This document shows, piece by piece, positions 1-9,448 of a stretch of DNA of 64,000 bases (position 1 is its first letter; every line of letters begins with the position of its first letter). The DNA is from JAKPAM01 sp047601745. Its GTDB lineage: Bacteria; Pseudomonadota; Gammaproteobacteria; Burkholderiales; Burkholderiaceae_E. The translations under genes were made by a program, and so were the position numbers. A model generated the notes under the pieces. It was not told the DNA's origin. It saw only the letters and a program-made list of their open reading frames with translations, and did not search any database. The DNA is taken from positions 3,100,001-3,164,000 of the forward strand of contig JASGIS010000001.1 of assembly GCA_047601745.1 (NCBI GenBank), given 5' to 3'.

Positions 1-1731
1 CCCGGCGACGGTTCGAGCCGGCAAACGGACATGGCTCAGAGCGTTGGCCACTACGCTCTGGCCCCTAAGTCCGACGGTTACGTGTATGTCCCCGGCCAGC
101 GCCCGCACGATATCGAGGCCGTCCTGGCAGGTTTGCCTTCCCGGCCGCTTTTCTCGATCGTCGTTCCTACCTTCAATACGGAGCCTGGGTTGCTTGTCCG
201 CTTGCTGGCCTCGGTGACCTCGCAATGGTATCCGGACTGGGAACTGATTGTCGCCGATGATGCGAGTACCAACCCGGAAACCTGCCAATTCCTTGGCAGG
301 ATCAGCGATCCGCGCATTCAGGTAATTTTCCTCGAGAAGAACGGCGGGATCTCGGCCGCTACCAACGCCGGCTTGACCAAGGCTGGTGGCGAATACGTCG
401 TTTTTCTCGACCATGATGATGAGCTGACGTCGGACTGCCTATACGAACTGGCGCTTTGCATCGCGCGGGACAATCCCGATTTTGTCTATAGCGACGAAGA
501 CAAGATCGATGAACAGGGTCGCTTCGTTCAGCCGTTCTTCAAGCCGGCCTGGTCACCGGACGCGCTGATGAGCACGATGTATACGTGTCATGTCAGTTGC
601 GTTCGTCGCAGTCTGCTGCAGCAGGTCGGTCCGCTCCGCACGGAATTCGATGGCGTGCAAGATTGGGACTTGATCTTGCGCGTGACCGAAAAAGCCGAAC
701 GCATCGCGCACGTCCCGAAGGTGCTTTATCACTGGCGCATCATTCCCGCTTCCGTTGCTTCCAGCTTTGCGGCGAAGCCTCAGGTCGTGGAGGCGGCGGT
801 GCGCGCTCGCGAGGCGGCGCTGGAACGACGCGGAGTTCGAGGCATTCTCGAGCCCGTCCAGCAGGTGCCGGGCTATCACCGGGTACGGTACGTTCCCGAC
901 GGAAATCCGCTAGTGTCGATCATCATTCCGTCGAGGGATAATGGCCAGGTGCTGAGCCGTTGCTTGGCCTCCCTCGATCACACGAATGCATGGCGACGCT
1001 TCGAGGTCGTCGTGATCGATAATGGCTCCGTCGCTTCCGAGACGCTCGGGATCCTGGAGGGTCTGGCCAGCGCCGCCAACATTCGCGTCATCCGGCACGA
1101 TGCGCCGTTCAACTTCTCGGAACTGAACAACATCGGGGTGCGCGAGTCGCGTGGCGACGTGCTGCTCTTTTTGAACGACGATACCGAGCTTCTTTCGGTT
1201 GATGGTCTCGAGCGCATGATCGGCTATGCGCAACTGCCGCATATCGGCGCCGTCGGCGCAAAGCTTCTTTATCCGGGGGGAAAGCTTGTACAGCACGCTG
1301 GCGTGCTGAATCTGGCGAGCGGCCCGGGACATGCGTTCCTACGCCAACCCGCTGATTCGCCCGGCTATTTCATGCGCAATCTACTGGAGTTCGACTGGTC
1401 GGCGGTGACGGGAGCATGCCTGATGGTGGAGCGCGAGAAGTTCCTGGCGGTGGGGGGGTTCGACGAGGATTTCCCTGTTGCTTACAACGACGTGGATCTA
1501 TGTTTCCGTTTGTTGCAGCGTGGCCTTTTCAACGTCGTCTGTCCTGCTGCCACCTGGATTCATCATGAATCGCTTAGTCGTGGGCAGGATTCGGAGCTGC
1601 CGGAACGGGCTGCTCGCCTCAAGGCGGATAAACGCCGGCTTTATTTCCGCCATCCGGACATGCTTATGCGAGATCCGTTCCATAGCCCGAACCTGTGCCC
1701 GGACAACGTCTACTTCGAGGTCCCGGCGTGA
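1..1731 (+). CDS. Tandem-domain family 2 glycosyltransferase (5' end cut by window)
   Basis: This is a probable cytoplasmic glycosyltransferase that builds a surface polysaccharide from nucleotide sugars. Two GT-A/GT2 domains are visible: the first opens at SIVVPTFNT with the acidic motif FLDHDDE, the second opens at SIIIPSRDN with LFLNDDTE and a later WIHHES. The first methionine is at 31, but the frame stays open to base 1 and no Shine-Dalgarno sequence precedes base 31. Two related proteins in this window carry about 100 residues before their first GT domain, so I infer that the true start lies outside the window. The stop overlaps the GTG of the next gene (GTGA), implying translational coupling. 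Donor and acceptor sugars cannot be read from sequence. Confidence 0.88.
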   Translation, partial: PGDGSSRQTDMAQSVGHYALAPKSDGYVYVPGQRPHDIEAVLAGLPSRPLFSIVVPTFNTEPGLLVRLLASVTSQWYPDWELIVADDASTNPETCQFLGRISDPRIQVIFLEKNGGISAATNAGLTKAGGEYVVFLDHDDELTSDCLYELALCIARDNPDFVYSDEDKIDEQGRFVQPFFKPAWSPDALMSTMYTCHVSCVRRSLLQQVGPLRTEFDGVQDWDLILRVTEKAERIAHVPKVLYHWRIIPASVASSFAAKPQVVEAAVRAREAALERRGVRGILEPVQQVPGYHRVRYVPDGNPLVSIIIPSRDNGQVLSRCLASLDHTNAWRRFEVVVIDNGSVASETLGILEGLASAANIRVIRHDAPFNFSELNNIGVRESRGDVLLFLNDDTELLSVDGLERMIGYAQLPHIGAVGAKLLYPGGKLVQHAGVLNLASGPGHAFLRQPADSPGYFMRNLLEFDWSAVTGACLMVEREKFLAVGGFDEDFPVAYNDVDLCFRLLQRGLFNVVCPAATWIHHESLSRGQDSELPERAARLKADKRRLYFRHPDMLMRDPFHSPNLCPDNVYFEVPA

Positions 1732-3566
1732 GCGGCAAAATAGTGATGGAAACCGGTGCGTTGCCTGTGACGCCCATCGCAGAGACGTTGGCGGGGCTCG
1801 AGGCGCTCATTGCCGAAGTCGACGTCGTCTCATTCGATCTGTTCGATACGCTTTTCGTTCGGCCCTTGACCGATCCCGAAGATCTGTTCGACATCATCGG
1901 TGCTCGCTACGGTATCGATGACTTTCGCGCGCGACGTCGCACCGCTCAGATCGAGGCGTTTCGTCGAATGCACGAAGTCGGTTTGGCGGAAATCGATCTC
2001 GACGGCATCTATCGCTGTTTCGGCCCGCTGCCGGTGCCGGCGCAAACGCTGCATCAGGCCGAATACGATCTGGAGTTGCAGCTCACGGTACCAAACCCCG
2101 AGATGACTGCGGTGTTCCGTCGGGCGCTATCCCTGGGCAAGCGAGTGGTCATCGCATCCGACATGTACCTGCCGCTCGCGTTCTTCGAGTCGCTGCTCGA
2201 TCTGCACGGGCTCGATCGGGTGCCGCTGTTCATCTCCTCGGCGCGCAACGCGACGAAGCGCGACCATGGGGATCTGTTCGACTTGATCGCCGACGAGATG
2301 GGCGTTCGGCACGAACGCATCCTGCATATCGGCGACAACGCTGTCTCAGACGAGCAAAGGGCCGCGGAAAAGGGGCTGCGCACGTGGCTCTACAAGGAAG
2401 AGCGGGTGCCGCCGCGACGCAAGGGAATCTCACCAGCCGCGTCGCTGGCTAGAGGGCTCGTGCGGATTCATCAGAGCGAGGTCGAACCCGGCAGCCTGCA
2501 GGAGCTGGGCTTTCTCCGTGGAGGGCCCGCCGCGCTTGGGTTCCTCGACTGGATCGCGGCAAAAGCACGGCGCGATCAGATCGATCACATCCTGTTCGTA
2601 TCGCGAGATGGCCACGTGCTGGTCGAACTCGCCAAGGAATACCTGAAGGCGAAGCTGGAGCCCACGCTTCCGCGATTCTCTTACCTGCTCGGCTCGCGAG
2701 TCTCGTTCTCGTTGGCGGGGATGGATGAGGGCAATTTCGACACCTATCTGCCGTTTCTGGTATCCGGGGCGAAAGACCTGTCTCCGCGCGAGTTGCTTGA
2801 ACGTATCGGCGTTCCTCCGCCCGCCGAGGCCGTGATGCGTGATCTGGATCTGGGTTCCGACGTGCGGCTTGGCGGTCAGGCATCTGCGACCGTATTGGGC
2901 CTGCTTTTCGCGTTGAAGTGGGAAATCCTCAAAGTCTGCCGTGCGAATCGACGTGGACTGCTACGGCATCTGCTGGCGTTGGGCGTGAATCCCGGGCAAC
3001 GGGTCGCATTCGTCGATATCGGCTGGAATGGCACTACGCAGGAAGCGTTCGAGAACGTGGTGCGCGAACTGATCCCGATCGATGTTTTCGGCTACTACTT
3101 CTGCCTGACGGATAGCGCTGATTGTCGGCGTCGGCGGAAGAGCATGCGCATGGAGGCCGTCGTCGACCCGAATAGCGTGCCTGGCACGCTGCTCGAAGCC
3201 GTCTACGCCAATCGTGTGGCGGGCGAGATCTTGTTTTCCGCGCCGCACGATCCCGTTATCGGGTACAGGGATGATTCGCACGGAGTGACTGCGATCGAAG
3301 ATCCGGGGCGCGCCGACGCCGGTGATATTGCGGCGTGCACGACCGAAATCGAGCAGGGAATCATCGATTTTGCCAGACGCTTCGTTGCGCATCGCATCGC
3401 TCTTGGGCTGGCGCCTGATCCCTTGGGTATGGCGATGCCGATGCTGGAGTTCATGGCCGATGGGCGGTGGGCTGAACATCCGCGCTTGCGTCGGATCAAG
3501 AACTTCGATTCCTGGGCCAGTTCGCGCAACCGGGATATGTGGTTGTGGCAATACGCGCGGACCTAG
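1728..3566 (+). CDS. HAD-superfamily protein of polysaccharide loci (COG5610-like)
   Basis: This is a predicted HAD-fold hydrolase of about 612 residues, much longer than a simple phosphatase. The N-terminal half carries HAD motif I (SFDLFDTLF), a motif II-like IASDMYLP and the late acidic motif HIGDNAVSD. The C-terminal half (about 350 residues) is a separate region in which FVSRDGHVL resembles a second HAD motif I. Such proteins often sit beside glycosyltransferases in capsule and O-antigen clusters; their substrate is not established, and I do not assign one. I chose the GTG at 1728, which overlaps the stop of the preceding gene. ATG at 1746 is an alternative start. Confidence 0.75.
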   Translation: MSGKIVMETGALPVTPIAETLAGLEALIAEVDVVSFDLFDTLFVRPLTDPEDLFDIIGARYGIDDFRARRRTAQIEAFRRMHEVGLAEIDLDGIYRCFGPLPVPAQTLHQAEYDLELQLTVPNPEMTAVFRRALSLGKRVVIASDMYLPLAFFESLLDLHGLDRVPLFISSARNATKRDHGDLFDLIADEMGVRHERILHIGDNAVSDEQRAAEKGLRTWLYKEERVPPRRKGISPAASLARGLVRIHQSEVEPGSLQELGFLRGGPAALGFLDWIAAKARRDQIDHILFVSRDGHVLVELAKEYLKAKLEPTLPRFSYLLGSRVSFSLAGMDEGNFDTYLPFLVSGAKDLSPRELLERIGVPPPAEAVMRDLDLGSDVRLGGQASATVLGLLFALKWEILKVCRANRRGLLRHLLALGVNPGQRVAFVDIGWNGTTQEAFENVVRELIPIDVFGYYFCLTDSADCRRRRKSMRMEAVVDPNSVPGTLLEAVYANRVAGEILFSAPHDPVIGYRDDSHGVTAIEDPGRADAGDIAACTTEIEQGIIDFARRFVAHRIALGLAPDPLGMAMPMLEFMADGRWAEHPRLRRIKNFDSWASSRNRDMWLWQYART

Positions 3567-3601
3567 CGGCTTCTGTTTCGATGATCACCGAGTATTGACG
3601 A

Positions 3602-5923
3602 GTGTCAAAGGTCTCATGGGGATTGGCCTGCGGGCTCCTGCTCGCCAGTTGCCTTCTGGCGCTCGTCCCTTTTCATCCTCAGATGCCGCGCAGCGGCCTG
3701 GATCCTTCGTGGGCTTGGGCCGTCGGACAGGCGGCCGAACGGCAATTGCGGTTTGGGGTGGACGTCGTCTTCACCTATGGTCCGCTCTCGAGCATTCATT
3801 CCGAGTACTACGTGCCCCGGTTCGAGTCGGCGATATTTGGGCTGTCTCTCTACCTGGCGATAGTGCTCGCTTCGCTCCTTATCGCCCTTCTCTCCGGTGG
3901 CCGGACCTCTTGGCGAGTATTGATTTTACCGGTTGTTCTGCTTCTCTTCGGAGCCGAGAACGACTTGAATTTTGCGCTGAAAAAAGACGCGCTTCTCGCT
4001 TTGATTCCGGTACTACTGGTGTTCTACGTCGAGCGGGCGTACCGGCTCGAATACGCGTTTCAGAGATGCAGGTTTCTCATTTTCGCCGCATGCCTGCCGA
4101 GCTTGGGCGTGCTGCCGCTGGTCAAGCTGAATCTTGCCGTCATCGTCGTTGCGGGAGCCGCTTGTCTGGCATTCGTTTTTGCAGCGCGGAGGGCCTATCG
4201 TGCGTTGCTCATCTTGGCGTGCATTCCGTCTCTGACAATGATCGGCTCATGGCTGGCTGCTGGCCAATCGCTGACGGACCTGCCGGCCTATTTCCTCAGC
4301 ACTGTGCCCGTGATATCCGGATACACGGAGGCGATGTCGCTGTCAGGCAGCCCATGGCTGCCGGTCGCGTTCGCTGTCGGGGCCGGATCGCTGTTCAGTT
4401 TGGCCGTCGTCAGTCGCTTGAGATTCGGTTCGCCCGGTCTGGCTGAGATATCGATGATCGCGGCAATCCTGTTGGTCGCTTTCAAGGGAGGCTTCGTTCG
4501 GCAGGATGATTACCACACGGTCGGAAGCGGGCTGGCACTAATCGTGCTCGCGCTGGTGCTATCGCCTTTCTTTTCCTCTGGCAGGATGCGGGCTGCGCTC
4601 GTCCTCAGTATCGGCGCGGGCGCGGCGATCGTCGTGATAAGCGGATCCGGGCATACGGCCGATTGGGCATCAGGCCTGATGGTCAGGACAGCGAAGGCCT
4701 TCGATGGCCTGAAGAGCCGGCTGGCAGGGGGAGATGCGTTCTCTAAGGACTACGCGAAGGCCAAGGCCGCGATCGCTCGGGAGGATCCGATTCCGTTGCT
4801 CGAGGGGCGGGTAGACATCTACTCTTACGGTCAAGCGGCCTTGCTGGCATCCGATAACCAGTGGACGCCGCGTCCCGTCTTTCAAAGCTATGCGGCCTAT
4901 ACGCCGGCCCTGCAGTCGATCAATGCCCGCCATCTGTCCGGCGTCGATGCACCGGAGCATATCGTTTTCGCGGTCGAAACCATCGATGCCCGGCTTCCGA
5001 CTCTCGATGACGGGGCGAGCTGGCCAGCGTTGCTCGTGAACTACGCGCCGGTGGAGAAAATCGGTCGGAGGATCGTGCTTCGCCGGCAGAACGACACCAT
5101 CCCGGAAATGATCGAGTTGGGGCGTCTACAAGCGCGCCTGGGTCAGAAGTTCGATCTGCCCGAGTTCGACGGTCAGGTGTACATGGTCGCGAACGTCGTA
5201 CCGAGCGGGCTCGGAAAGCTCAAGTCACTGTTGTTCAAGCCCGACACGCTGATGGCGACGATCGATCGCGGCGACGGCGGCGTCGTTCGGTACCGCCTGG
5301 TTTCGGGAATGATGAGGACGCCGTTCCTGATCTCGCCGCTGATCGAAACGACCTCCGAGTTCCTGGCCTTGTATGCGGACAGTGATTTCGTCGCCGATAA
5401 GCGGGTGCGCCAGATGACGATCGACGGCGTGCGACCGGGCAGCGGCGATTGGCAGGACGTCATTGAGGTCACGTTCCATGGCCTGCATGGTCCGCGGTCT
5501 TCGCAGGTTGCTACGATGTTGGGCTTTGCTCAACCGGAGCCGATGGCGCTGCCAGATGCCGGCGCGTGTATTGGTGCGATCGATTCGATAAATGGTTATC
5601 CTGCGGCCGATCCTCGGGTCGGATTCAAGAATCTTCTTTCGGTCCAGGGGTGGGCTGCGATCGACGGCAGGTCGGATAGCGCCGGCGTCCGGACGGTCGT
5701 ATTCCTGGAGGGCGGGGGCCAGACGTTCATGGCGCCGACGGAAGCAGTCGCCCGGCCCGATGTGGTCGAACATTTCAAGGCGCCGGGGATGCTGAATTCC
5801 GGATATGCGGCAACAGTGGATATGTCGGGTCTGGCCGGCGATTTCGTGCTGCGCATCGGCATCGTCGATGGCGAGCGGACGACGCTGTGCCCGTTGCCGC
5901 CGGTGTTGCTCAGGGGGAGGTGA
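3602..5923 (+). CDS. Large polytopic membrane protein, GT-C-like, copy A
   Basis: This 773-residue protein has many hydrophobic segments in roughly its first 360 residues, followed by a soluble domain of about 400 residues. Early signatures are LDPSWAWAVGQA and FTYGPLSS, placed just after the first membrane span where GT-C enzymes keep their acidic catalytic loop. I therefore suspect a polyprenyl-phosphate-sugar-dependent glycosyltransferase or another polysaccharide-modifying membrane protein, but no family is proven. It starts at GTG 3602. The next gene is a paralogue: the soluble domains are almost identical while the membrane halves have diverged. Confidence 0.7.
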   Translation: MSKVSWGLACGLLLASCLLALVPFHPQMPRSGLDPSWAWAVGQAAERQLRFGVDVVFTYGPLSSIHSEYYVPRFESAIFGLSLYLAIVLASLLIALLSGGRTSWRVLILPVVLLLFGAENDLNFALKKDALLALIPVLLVFYVERAYRLEYAFQRCRFLIFAACLPSLGVLPLVKLNLAVIVVAGAACLAFVFAARRAYRALLILACIPSLTMIGSWLAAGQSLTDLPAYFLSTVPVISGYTEAMSLSGSPWLPVAFAVGAGSLFSLAVVSRLRFGSPGLAEISMIAAILLVAFKGGFVRQDDYHTVGSGLALIVLALVLSPFFSSGRMRAALVLSIGAGAAIVVISGSGHTADWASGLMVRTAKAFDGLKSRLAGGDAFSKDYAKAKAAIAREDPIPLLEGRVDIYSYGQAALLASDNQWTPRPVFQSYAAYTPALQSINARHLSGVDAPEHIVFAVETIDARLPTLDDGASWPALLVNYAPVEKIGRRIVLRRQNDTIPEMIELGRLQARLGQKFDLPEFDGQVYMVANVVPSGLGKLKSLLFKPDTLMATIDRGDGGVVRYRLVSGMMRTPFLISPLIETTSEFLALYADSDFVADKRVRQMTIDGVRPGSGDWQDVIEVTFHGLHGPRSSQVATMLGFAQPEPMALPDAGACIGAIDSINGYPAADPRVGFKNLLSVQGWAAIDGRSDSAGVRTVVFLEGGGQTFMAPTEAVARPDVVEHFKAPGMLNSGYAATVDMSGLAGDFVLRIGIVDGERTTLCPLPPVLLRGR

Positions 5924-6035
5924 CGCGTTGCCGTCCTGCTATCCGTGCATCTGACGAATCCCGGAAGGCGAATGCGGATCCAGTCCTTCCTCGATTCTGT
6001 TGCGCGAGGACTTAGTGGCGTCTGTTTCTTTCTCA

Positions 6036-8369
6036 ATGTCTAGCACGCCTTCAAGATCGTCAGAAGTTCTTCGAATCCTCGCCTGCGGGTTTTTGCTCGC
6101 CAGCTGCTTGCTTGCAATCGTTCCTTTCCAGCCGCTCATGCCTCAAGGCGGTTTGGACCCTTCGTGGGCCTGGGCCATCGGGCAGGCAGCGGAACGGCAA
6201 CTGCGATTCGGCACGGACGTGATCTTCACCTACGGGCCGCTTGGAAGCATTTGCTCCGGGTATTACTCGCCTCGACTGGATTTGACGATTTTTGGGCTGT
6301 CACTCTATCTGGCGGTGACGGTCGCGGTAATTCTCATCACTCTGCTTTCAGATCACCGGTTGTCTTGGCGGCCATGGGTCATATCGCTCACGATGATCGT
6401 CTTCGTCGGACCGAAAACGGATGCGATTTTTACGATGATGCCGCTGATGATCGTGTTCTACGGCGAGAATTCATATCGACTCGAAAAGGGGCTGCTAGGA
6501 ACCAGATTCATCGTTTTTACGTCATGTCTGCCCGTTCTGGGGTTGCTGCCGCTCATCAAGCTGAGTTTTGCGATCGTCGTCGTTTTGGGCATTGCTTTCC
6601 TCTCCTTTTTTTTCCTGACGCGAAAAGCATACCGCGCGTTGTTCGTCTCGGTGTGTGTTCCTTTCGTGACGCTGATTGGGGCGTGGCTGGCTGTGGGCCA
6701 ACGGCTGACGGATCTACCAGCCTATTTCCTCAATGCATTGCCCGTGATATCCGGGTATACGGACGCGATGTCGCGATCAGGTGACTCATGGTTGCTTGTC
6801 GCATTCGGCATCGGCGCTGGATCGCTGATCGGTTTGGCCTTCATCAGGCGGTCGAGGTTCGGTTCGCCCAGTCTGCCGGCGATACTGATGATCGCGGCGA
6901 CATTATTTCTCGTTTTCAAAGGAGGCTTCGTTCGGCAGGGCCCCAACCATATGATTGGCAGTGGTTGGGTTCTGATCGCCTTTTCGTTGGTGGCTTCGCC
7001 GTGGGGACGCATTGGCAGGATACCGGCGGCCATGACCGTACTGAGTATCTGCGCTGGCGTGGCAATGGTCGTGACAAGCGGTGCGGATAGGCTGGTCGAC
7101 GAAGTGCGAGACGTGCCGGTACGGGTTGCCAAGGCTCTTGAAAGCGTGGTCGATCGATTCGGAGGAAGCCAGATGTTGTCGAAAGACTACGCGAAGGCCA
7201 AGGCCGCGATTGCTCGGGAGGATCCGATTCCGTTGCTCGAGGGGCGGGTAGATATCTACTCTTACGGTCAAGCGGCCCTGCTGGCATCTGATAACCAGTG
7301 GACGCCGCGCCCCGTCTTTCAAAGCTATGCGGCTTATACGCCGGTCTTGCAGTCGATCAACGCCCGCCATCTGTCGGGCGTCGATGCGCCGGACCATATC
7401 GTCTTCGCGGTCGAAACCATCGATGCCCGGCTTCCGTCCCTGGATGACGGGGCGAGCTGGCCGGCGTTGTTCGTGAACTACGCGCCGGAGGAGAAAGTCG
7501 GTCGAAGGATCATTCTTCGCCGCCAGAGTGACGCCGCCCCGGAAATGGTCGAACTGGGGCACGTGCAAGCGCGGCTGGGTCAGAAGTTCGATCTGCCCGA
7601 GTTCGACGGTCAGGTGTACATGGTCGCGAACGTCGTGCCGAGCGGATTCGGAAAGCTCAAGTCGCTGTTGTTCAAGCCCGACACCTTGATGGCGACGATC
7701 GATCGCGGTGATGCCGGCGTCGTCCGGTACCGCCTGGTTTCGGGAATGATGAAGACCCCGTTCCTGATCTCGCCGCTGATCGAAACGACGTCCGAGTTCC
7801 TGGCCTTGTATGCAGGCGACGATTTCGTTGCCGATAAGCGGGTGCGTCAGATGACGATCGACAGCGGGCGGGCGGGCAGCGGCGATTGGCAGGACGTCAT
7901 TGAAGTCACGTTCCATGGCCTGCGCGGTCCGCGGTTGCCGCAGGCTGCTACCATGCTGGGCATCGTCCGGCCGGTACCGGCGACACTGCCGGACGTAGGC
8001 GAGTGTATCGGCGCGATCGATACGGTAAATGGCCTTTCCGCTGCCAGCCGTCAAGCCGGATCCGAGGGTCTTCTTTCGGTCCAAGGCTGGGCCGCGGTCG
8101 GCGCCCTGCCGGACCGCCCCGAGGTACGGACCGTGTTGTTTCTCGAGGGCGCAGGTCAGACGTTCATGGCGACGACCGAAGCCGTTCCTCGGCCGGATGT
8201 GGTCGAGCATTTCAAGGCGCCGGGTATGCTGAATTCGGGATATGCGGCAAGGGTGGATTTATCAGGTCTGGCCGGTGATTTCGCGCTGCGCATCGGCATC
8301 GTCGATGGCGAGCGGACGACGCTGTGCCCGCTACCGCCTGTGCCGCTCAGAATGAAGCGGCGCGGGTGA
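6036..8369 (+). CDS. Large polytopic membrane protein, GT-C-like, copy B
   Basis: This is a tandem paralogue of the preceding gene, about 777 residues from ATG 6036; in-frame TTG 6000 and GTG 6015 are possible earlier starts. It has the same layout: a multi-span membrane domain with LDPSWAWAIGQA and FTYGPLGS, then a soluble C-terminal domain starting near SKDYAKAKAAIARED. From that motif to the end the two copies are nearly identical at both protein and DNA level, whereas the membrane parts are clearly more divergent. Function is unassigned; a role in transfer of lipid-linked sugars is inferred from context. The stop lies 4 bases before the GtrA-like gene, so the genes are probably cotranscribed. 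Confidence 0.7.
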   Translation: MSSTPSRSSEVLRILACGFLLASCLLAIVPFQPLMPQGGLDPSWAWAIGQAAERQLRFGTDVIFTYGPLGSICSGYYSPRLDLTIFGLSLYLAVTVAVILITLLSDHRLSWRPWVISLTMIVFVGPKTDAIFTMMPLMIVFYGENSYRLEKGLLGTRFIVFTSCLPVLGLLPLIKLSFAIVVVLGIAFLSFFFLTRKAYRALFVSVCVPFVTLIGAWLAVGQRLTDLPAYFLNALPVISGYTDAMSRSGDSWLLVAFGIGAGSLIGLAFIRRSRFGSPSLPAILMIAATLFLVFKGGFVRQGPNHMIGSGWVLIAFSLVASPWGRIGRIPAAMTVLSICAGVAMVVTSGADRLVDEVRDVPVRVAKALESVVDRFGGSQMLSKDYAKAKAAIAREDPIPLLEGRVDIYSYGQAALLASDNQWTPRPVFQSYAAYTPVLQSINARHLSGVDAPDHIVFAVETIDARLPSLDDGASWPALFVNYAPEEKVGRRIILRRQSDAAPEMVELGHVQARLGQKFDLPEFDGQVYMVANVVPSGFGKLKSLLFKPDTLMATIDRGDAGVVRYRLVSGMMKTPFLISPLIETTSEFLALYAGDDFVADKRVRQMTIDSGRAGSGDWQDVIEVTFHGLRGPRLPQAATMLGIVRPVPATLPDVGECIGAIDTVNGLSAASRQAGSEGLLSVQGWAAVGALPDRPEVRTVLFLEGAGQTFMATTEAVPRPDVVEHFKAPGMLNSGYAARVDLSGLAGDFALRIGIVDGERTTLCPLPPVPLRMKRRG

Positions 8370-8373
8370 TCCG

Positions 8374-8790
8374 GTGATGATCAGCCATTTCCTCACGCGC
8401 CAGTTCGTCAACTTCCTGTTCGTCGGAGGGCTTGCCGCGCTGCTGCACTGGCTCGCCCGGATCGCCCTGAGTCAGTGGATGCCTTTCCAGGTGGCCGTGC
8501 TGCTGGCTTATGGGATAGGCATGGGCGTGGCGTTCGTCTTGAACAGCCTGTTCGTGTTCGCCGGCTCCAGCAAGCCGAGGGCGGCTCAGGCCCGCGATTT
8601 CGTCATGACGAATCTGGCGTTCCTGCCGGTCGTCTGGATCGTCTCCATCGGTCTGGAGTGGCTTTTTCGACGCTGGCTACCGGTTCCGCGCGCCGAGGCG
8701 TTCGCCCATGCCGTGGCCGTCGCGGTACCGACGTTCGCGACTTTCCTGATCTACAAGTTTTTTGCTTTCAAGGATCAAAAGCATGGATAG
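8374..8790 (+). CDS. GtrA-family membrane protein (candidate lipid-linked sugar flippase)
   Basis: A 138-residue protein with four predicted membrane helices and the GtrA-family pattern: FLFVGGLAALLHW in helix 1, FVLNSLFVFAG after helix 2 and IYKFFAFKD at the end. GtrA proteins are proposed to flip undecaprenyl-phosphate-linked sugars or to recruit partner transferases. In mycobacteria a GtrA-like gene (Rv3789) lies beside dprE1/dprE2, so this copy could serve the arabinofuranose operon that starts near 17,906 on the other strand; that link is inference. Start is GTG 8374 or ATG 8377. The stop overlaps the start of the methyltransferase gene. Confidence 0.85.
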   Translation: MMISHFLTRQFVNFLFVGGLAALLHWLARIALSQWMPFQVAVLLAYGIGMGVAFVLNSLFVFAGSSKPRAAQARDFVMTNLAFLPVVWIVSIGLEWLFRRWLPVPRAEAFAHAVAVAVPTFATFLIYKFFAFKDQKHG

Positions 8791-9448
8791 CGACAGCTTG
8801 TCGGAGCTCTACAAGATTCGCTTCCCGGAAGAAGAACTCGCCAGGAAGAACGCGATATGGCAGGTCATTTGCGGGGAGTACCTGCAACGTTTCGTTCGGC
8901 CGTCGGACACGGTGGTCGACGTTGCCTGCGGCTACGGGGAGTTCCTCAACAACATCCGGGCGGCGAGAAAGATCGCGGTGGACTTGAATCCCGATGCTCG
9001 CAAGGCGTTGCAGGGGCCGGTCGAGTTCAATCTGCGATCCGCGACCGAACTCGGCCAGGTGGTGAAGGGCGAGGCGGACATCGTCTTCACGTCGAATTTC
9101 CTCGAGCATCTGCCGGACAAGCCGACGCTCGACGTGTTTCTGGCGCAGGTCCAGATCGCGCTCAAACCTGGCGGCCGTTACCTGATCCTCGGGCCGAACC
9201 TTCGCTATCTTCCCGGGCAGTACTGGGATTTCTACGATCATCATCTGGGACTGACGCATCTGTCGCTCGGCGAAGCCTTGCAACTGGCGGGTTTTCAGCT
9301 CGAGACGGTGGTCGATCGCTTTCTGCCGTACACGACCCAGGGCGCGCTGCCGACTCATCCGATGCTGGTCAAGCTGTATCTGAAGATGCCCTTCGCGTGG
9401 CCGCTGCTGGGCAAGCAGTTCTTCATCGTGGCCCGCAAGCCGGGCTAG
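8783..9448 (+). CDS. Class I SAM-dependent methyltransferase
   Basis: A cytoplasmic methyltransferase of about 221 residues. The SAM-binding motif VVDVACGYGEFLNNI is followed by an acidic strand end (IAVDLNPDA) and the motif-IV-like region FTSNFLEHLPDK. I chose ATG 8783, which overlaps the stop of the GtrA gene; an in-frame TTG at 8762 is less likely. Its place at the end of the plus-strand polysaccharide block suggests that it methylates a sugar or a glycan intermediate, but the substrate is unknown. Its stop overlaps the stop of the convergent flippase-like gene, so there is no room for a separate terminator. Confidence 0.8.
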   Translation: MDSDSLSELYKIRFPEEELARKNAIWQVICGEYLQRFVRPSDTVVDVACGYGEFLNNIRAARKIAVDLNPDARKALQGPVEFNLRSATELGQVVKGEADIVFTSNFLEHLPDKPTLDVFLAQVQIALKPGGRYLILGPNLRYLPGQYWDFYDHHLGLTHLSLGEALQLAGFQLETVVDRFLPYTTQGALPTHPMLVKLYLKMPFAWPLLGKQFFIVARKPG

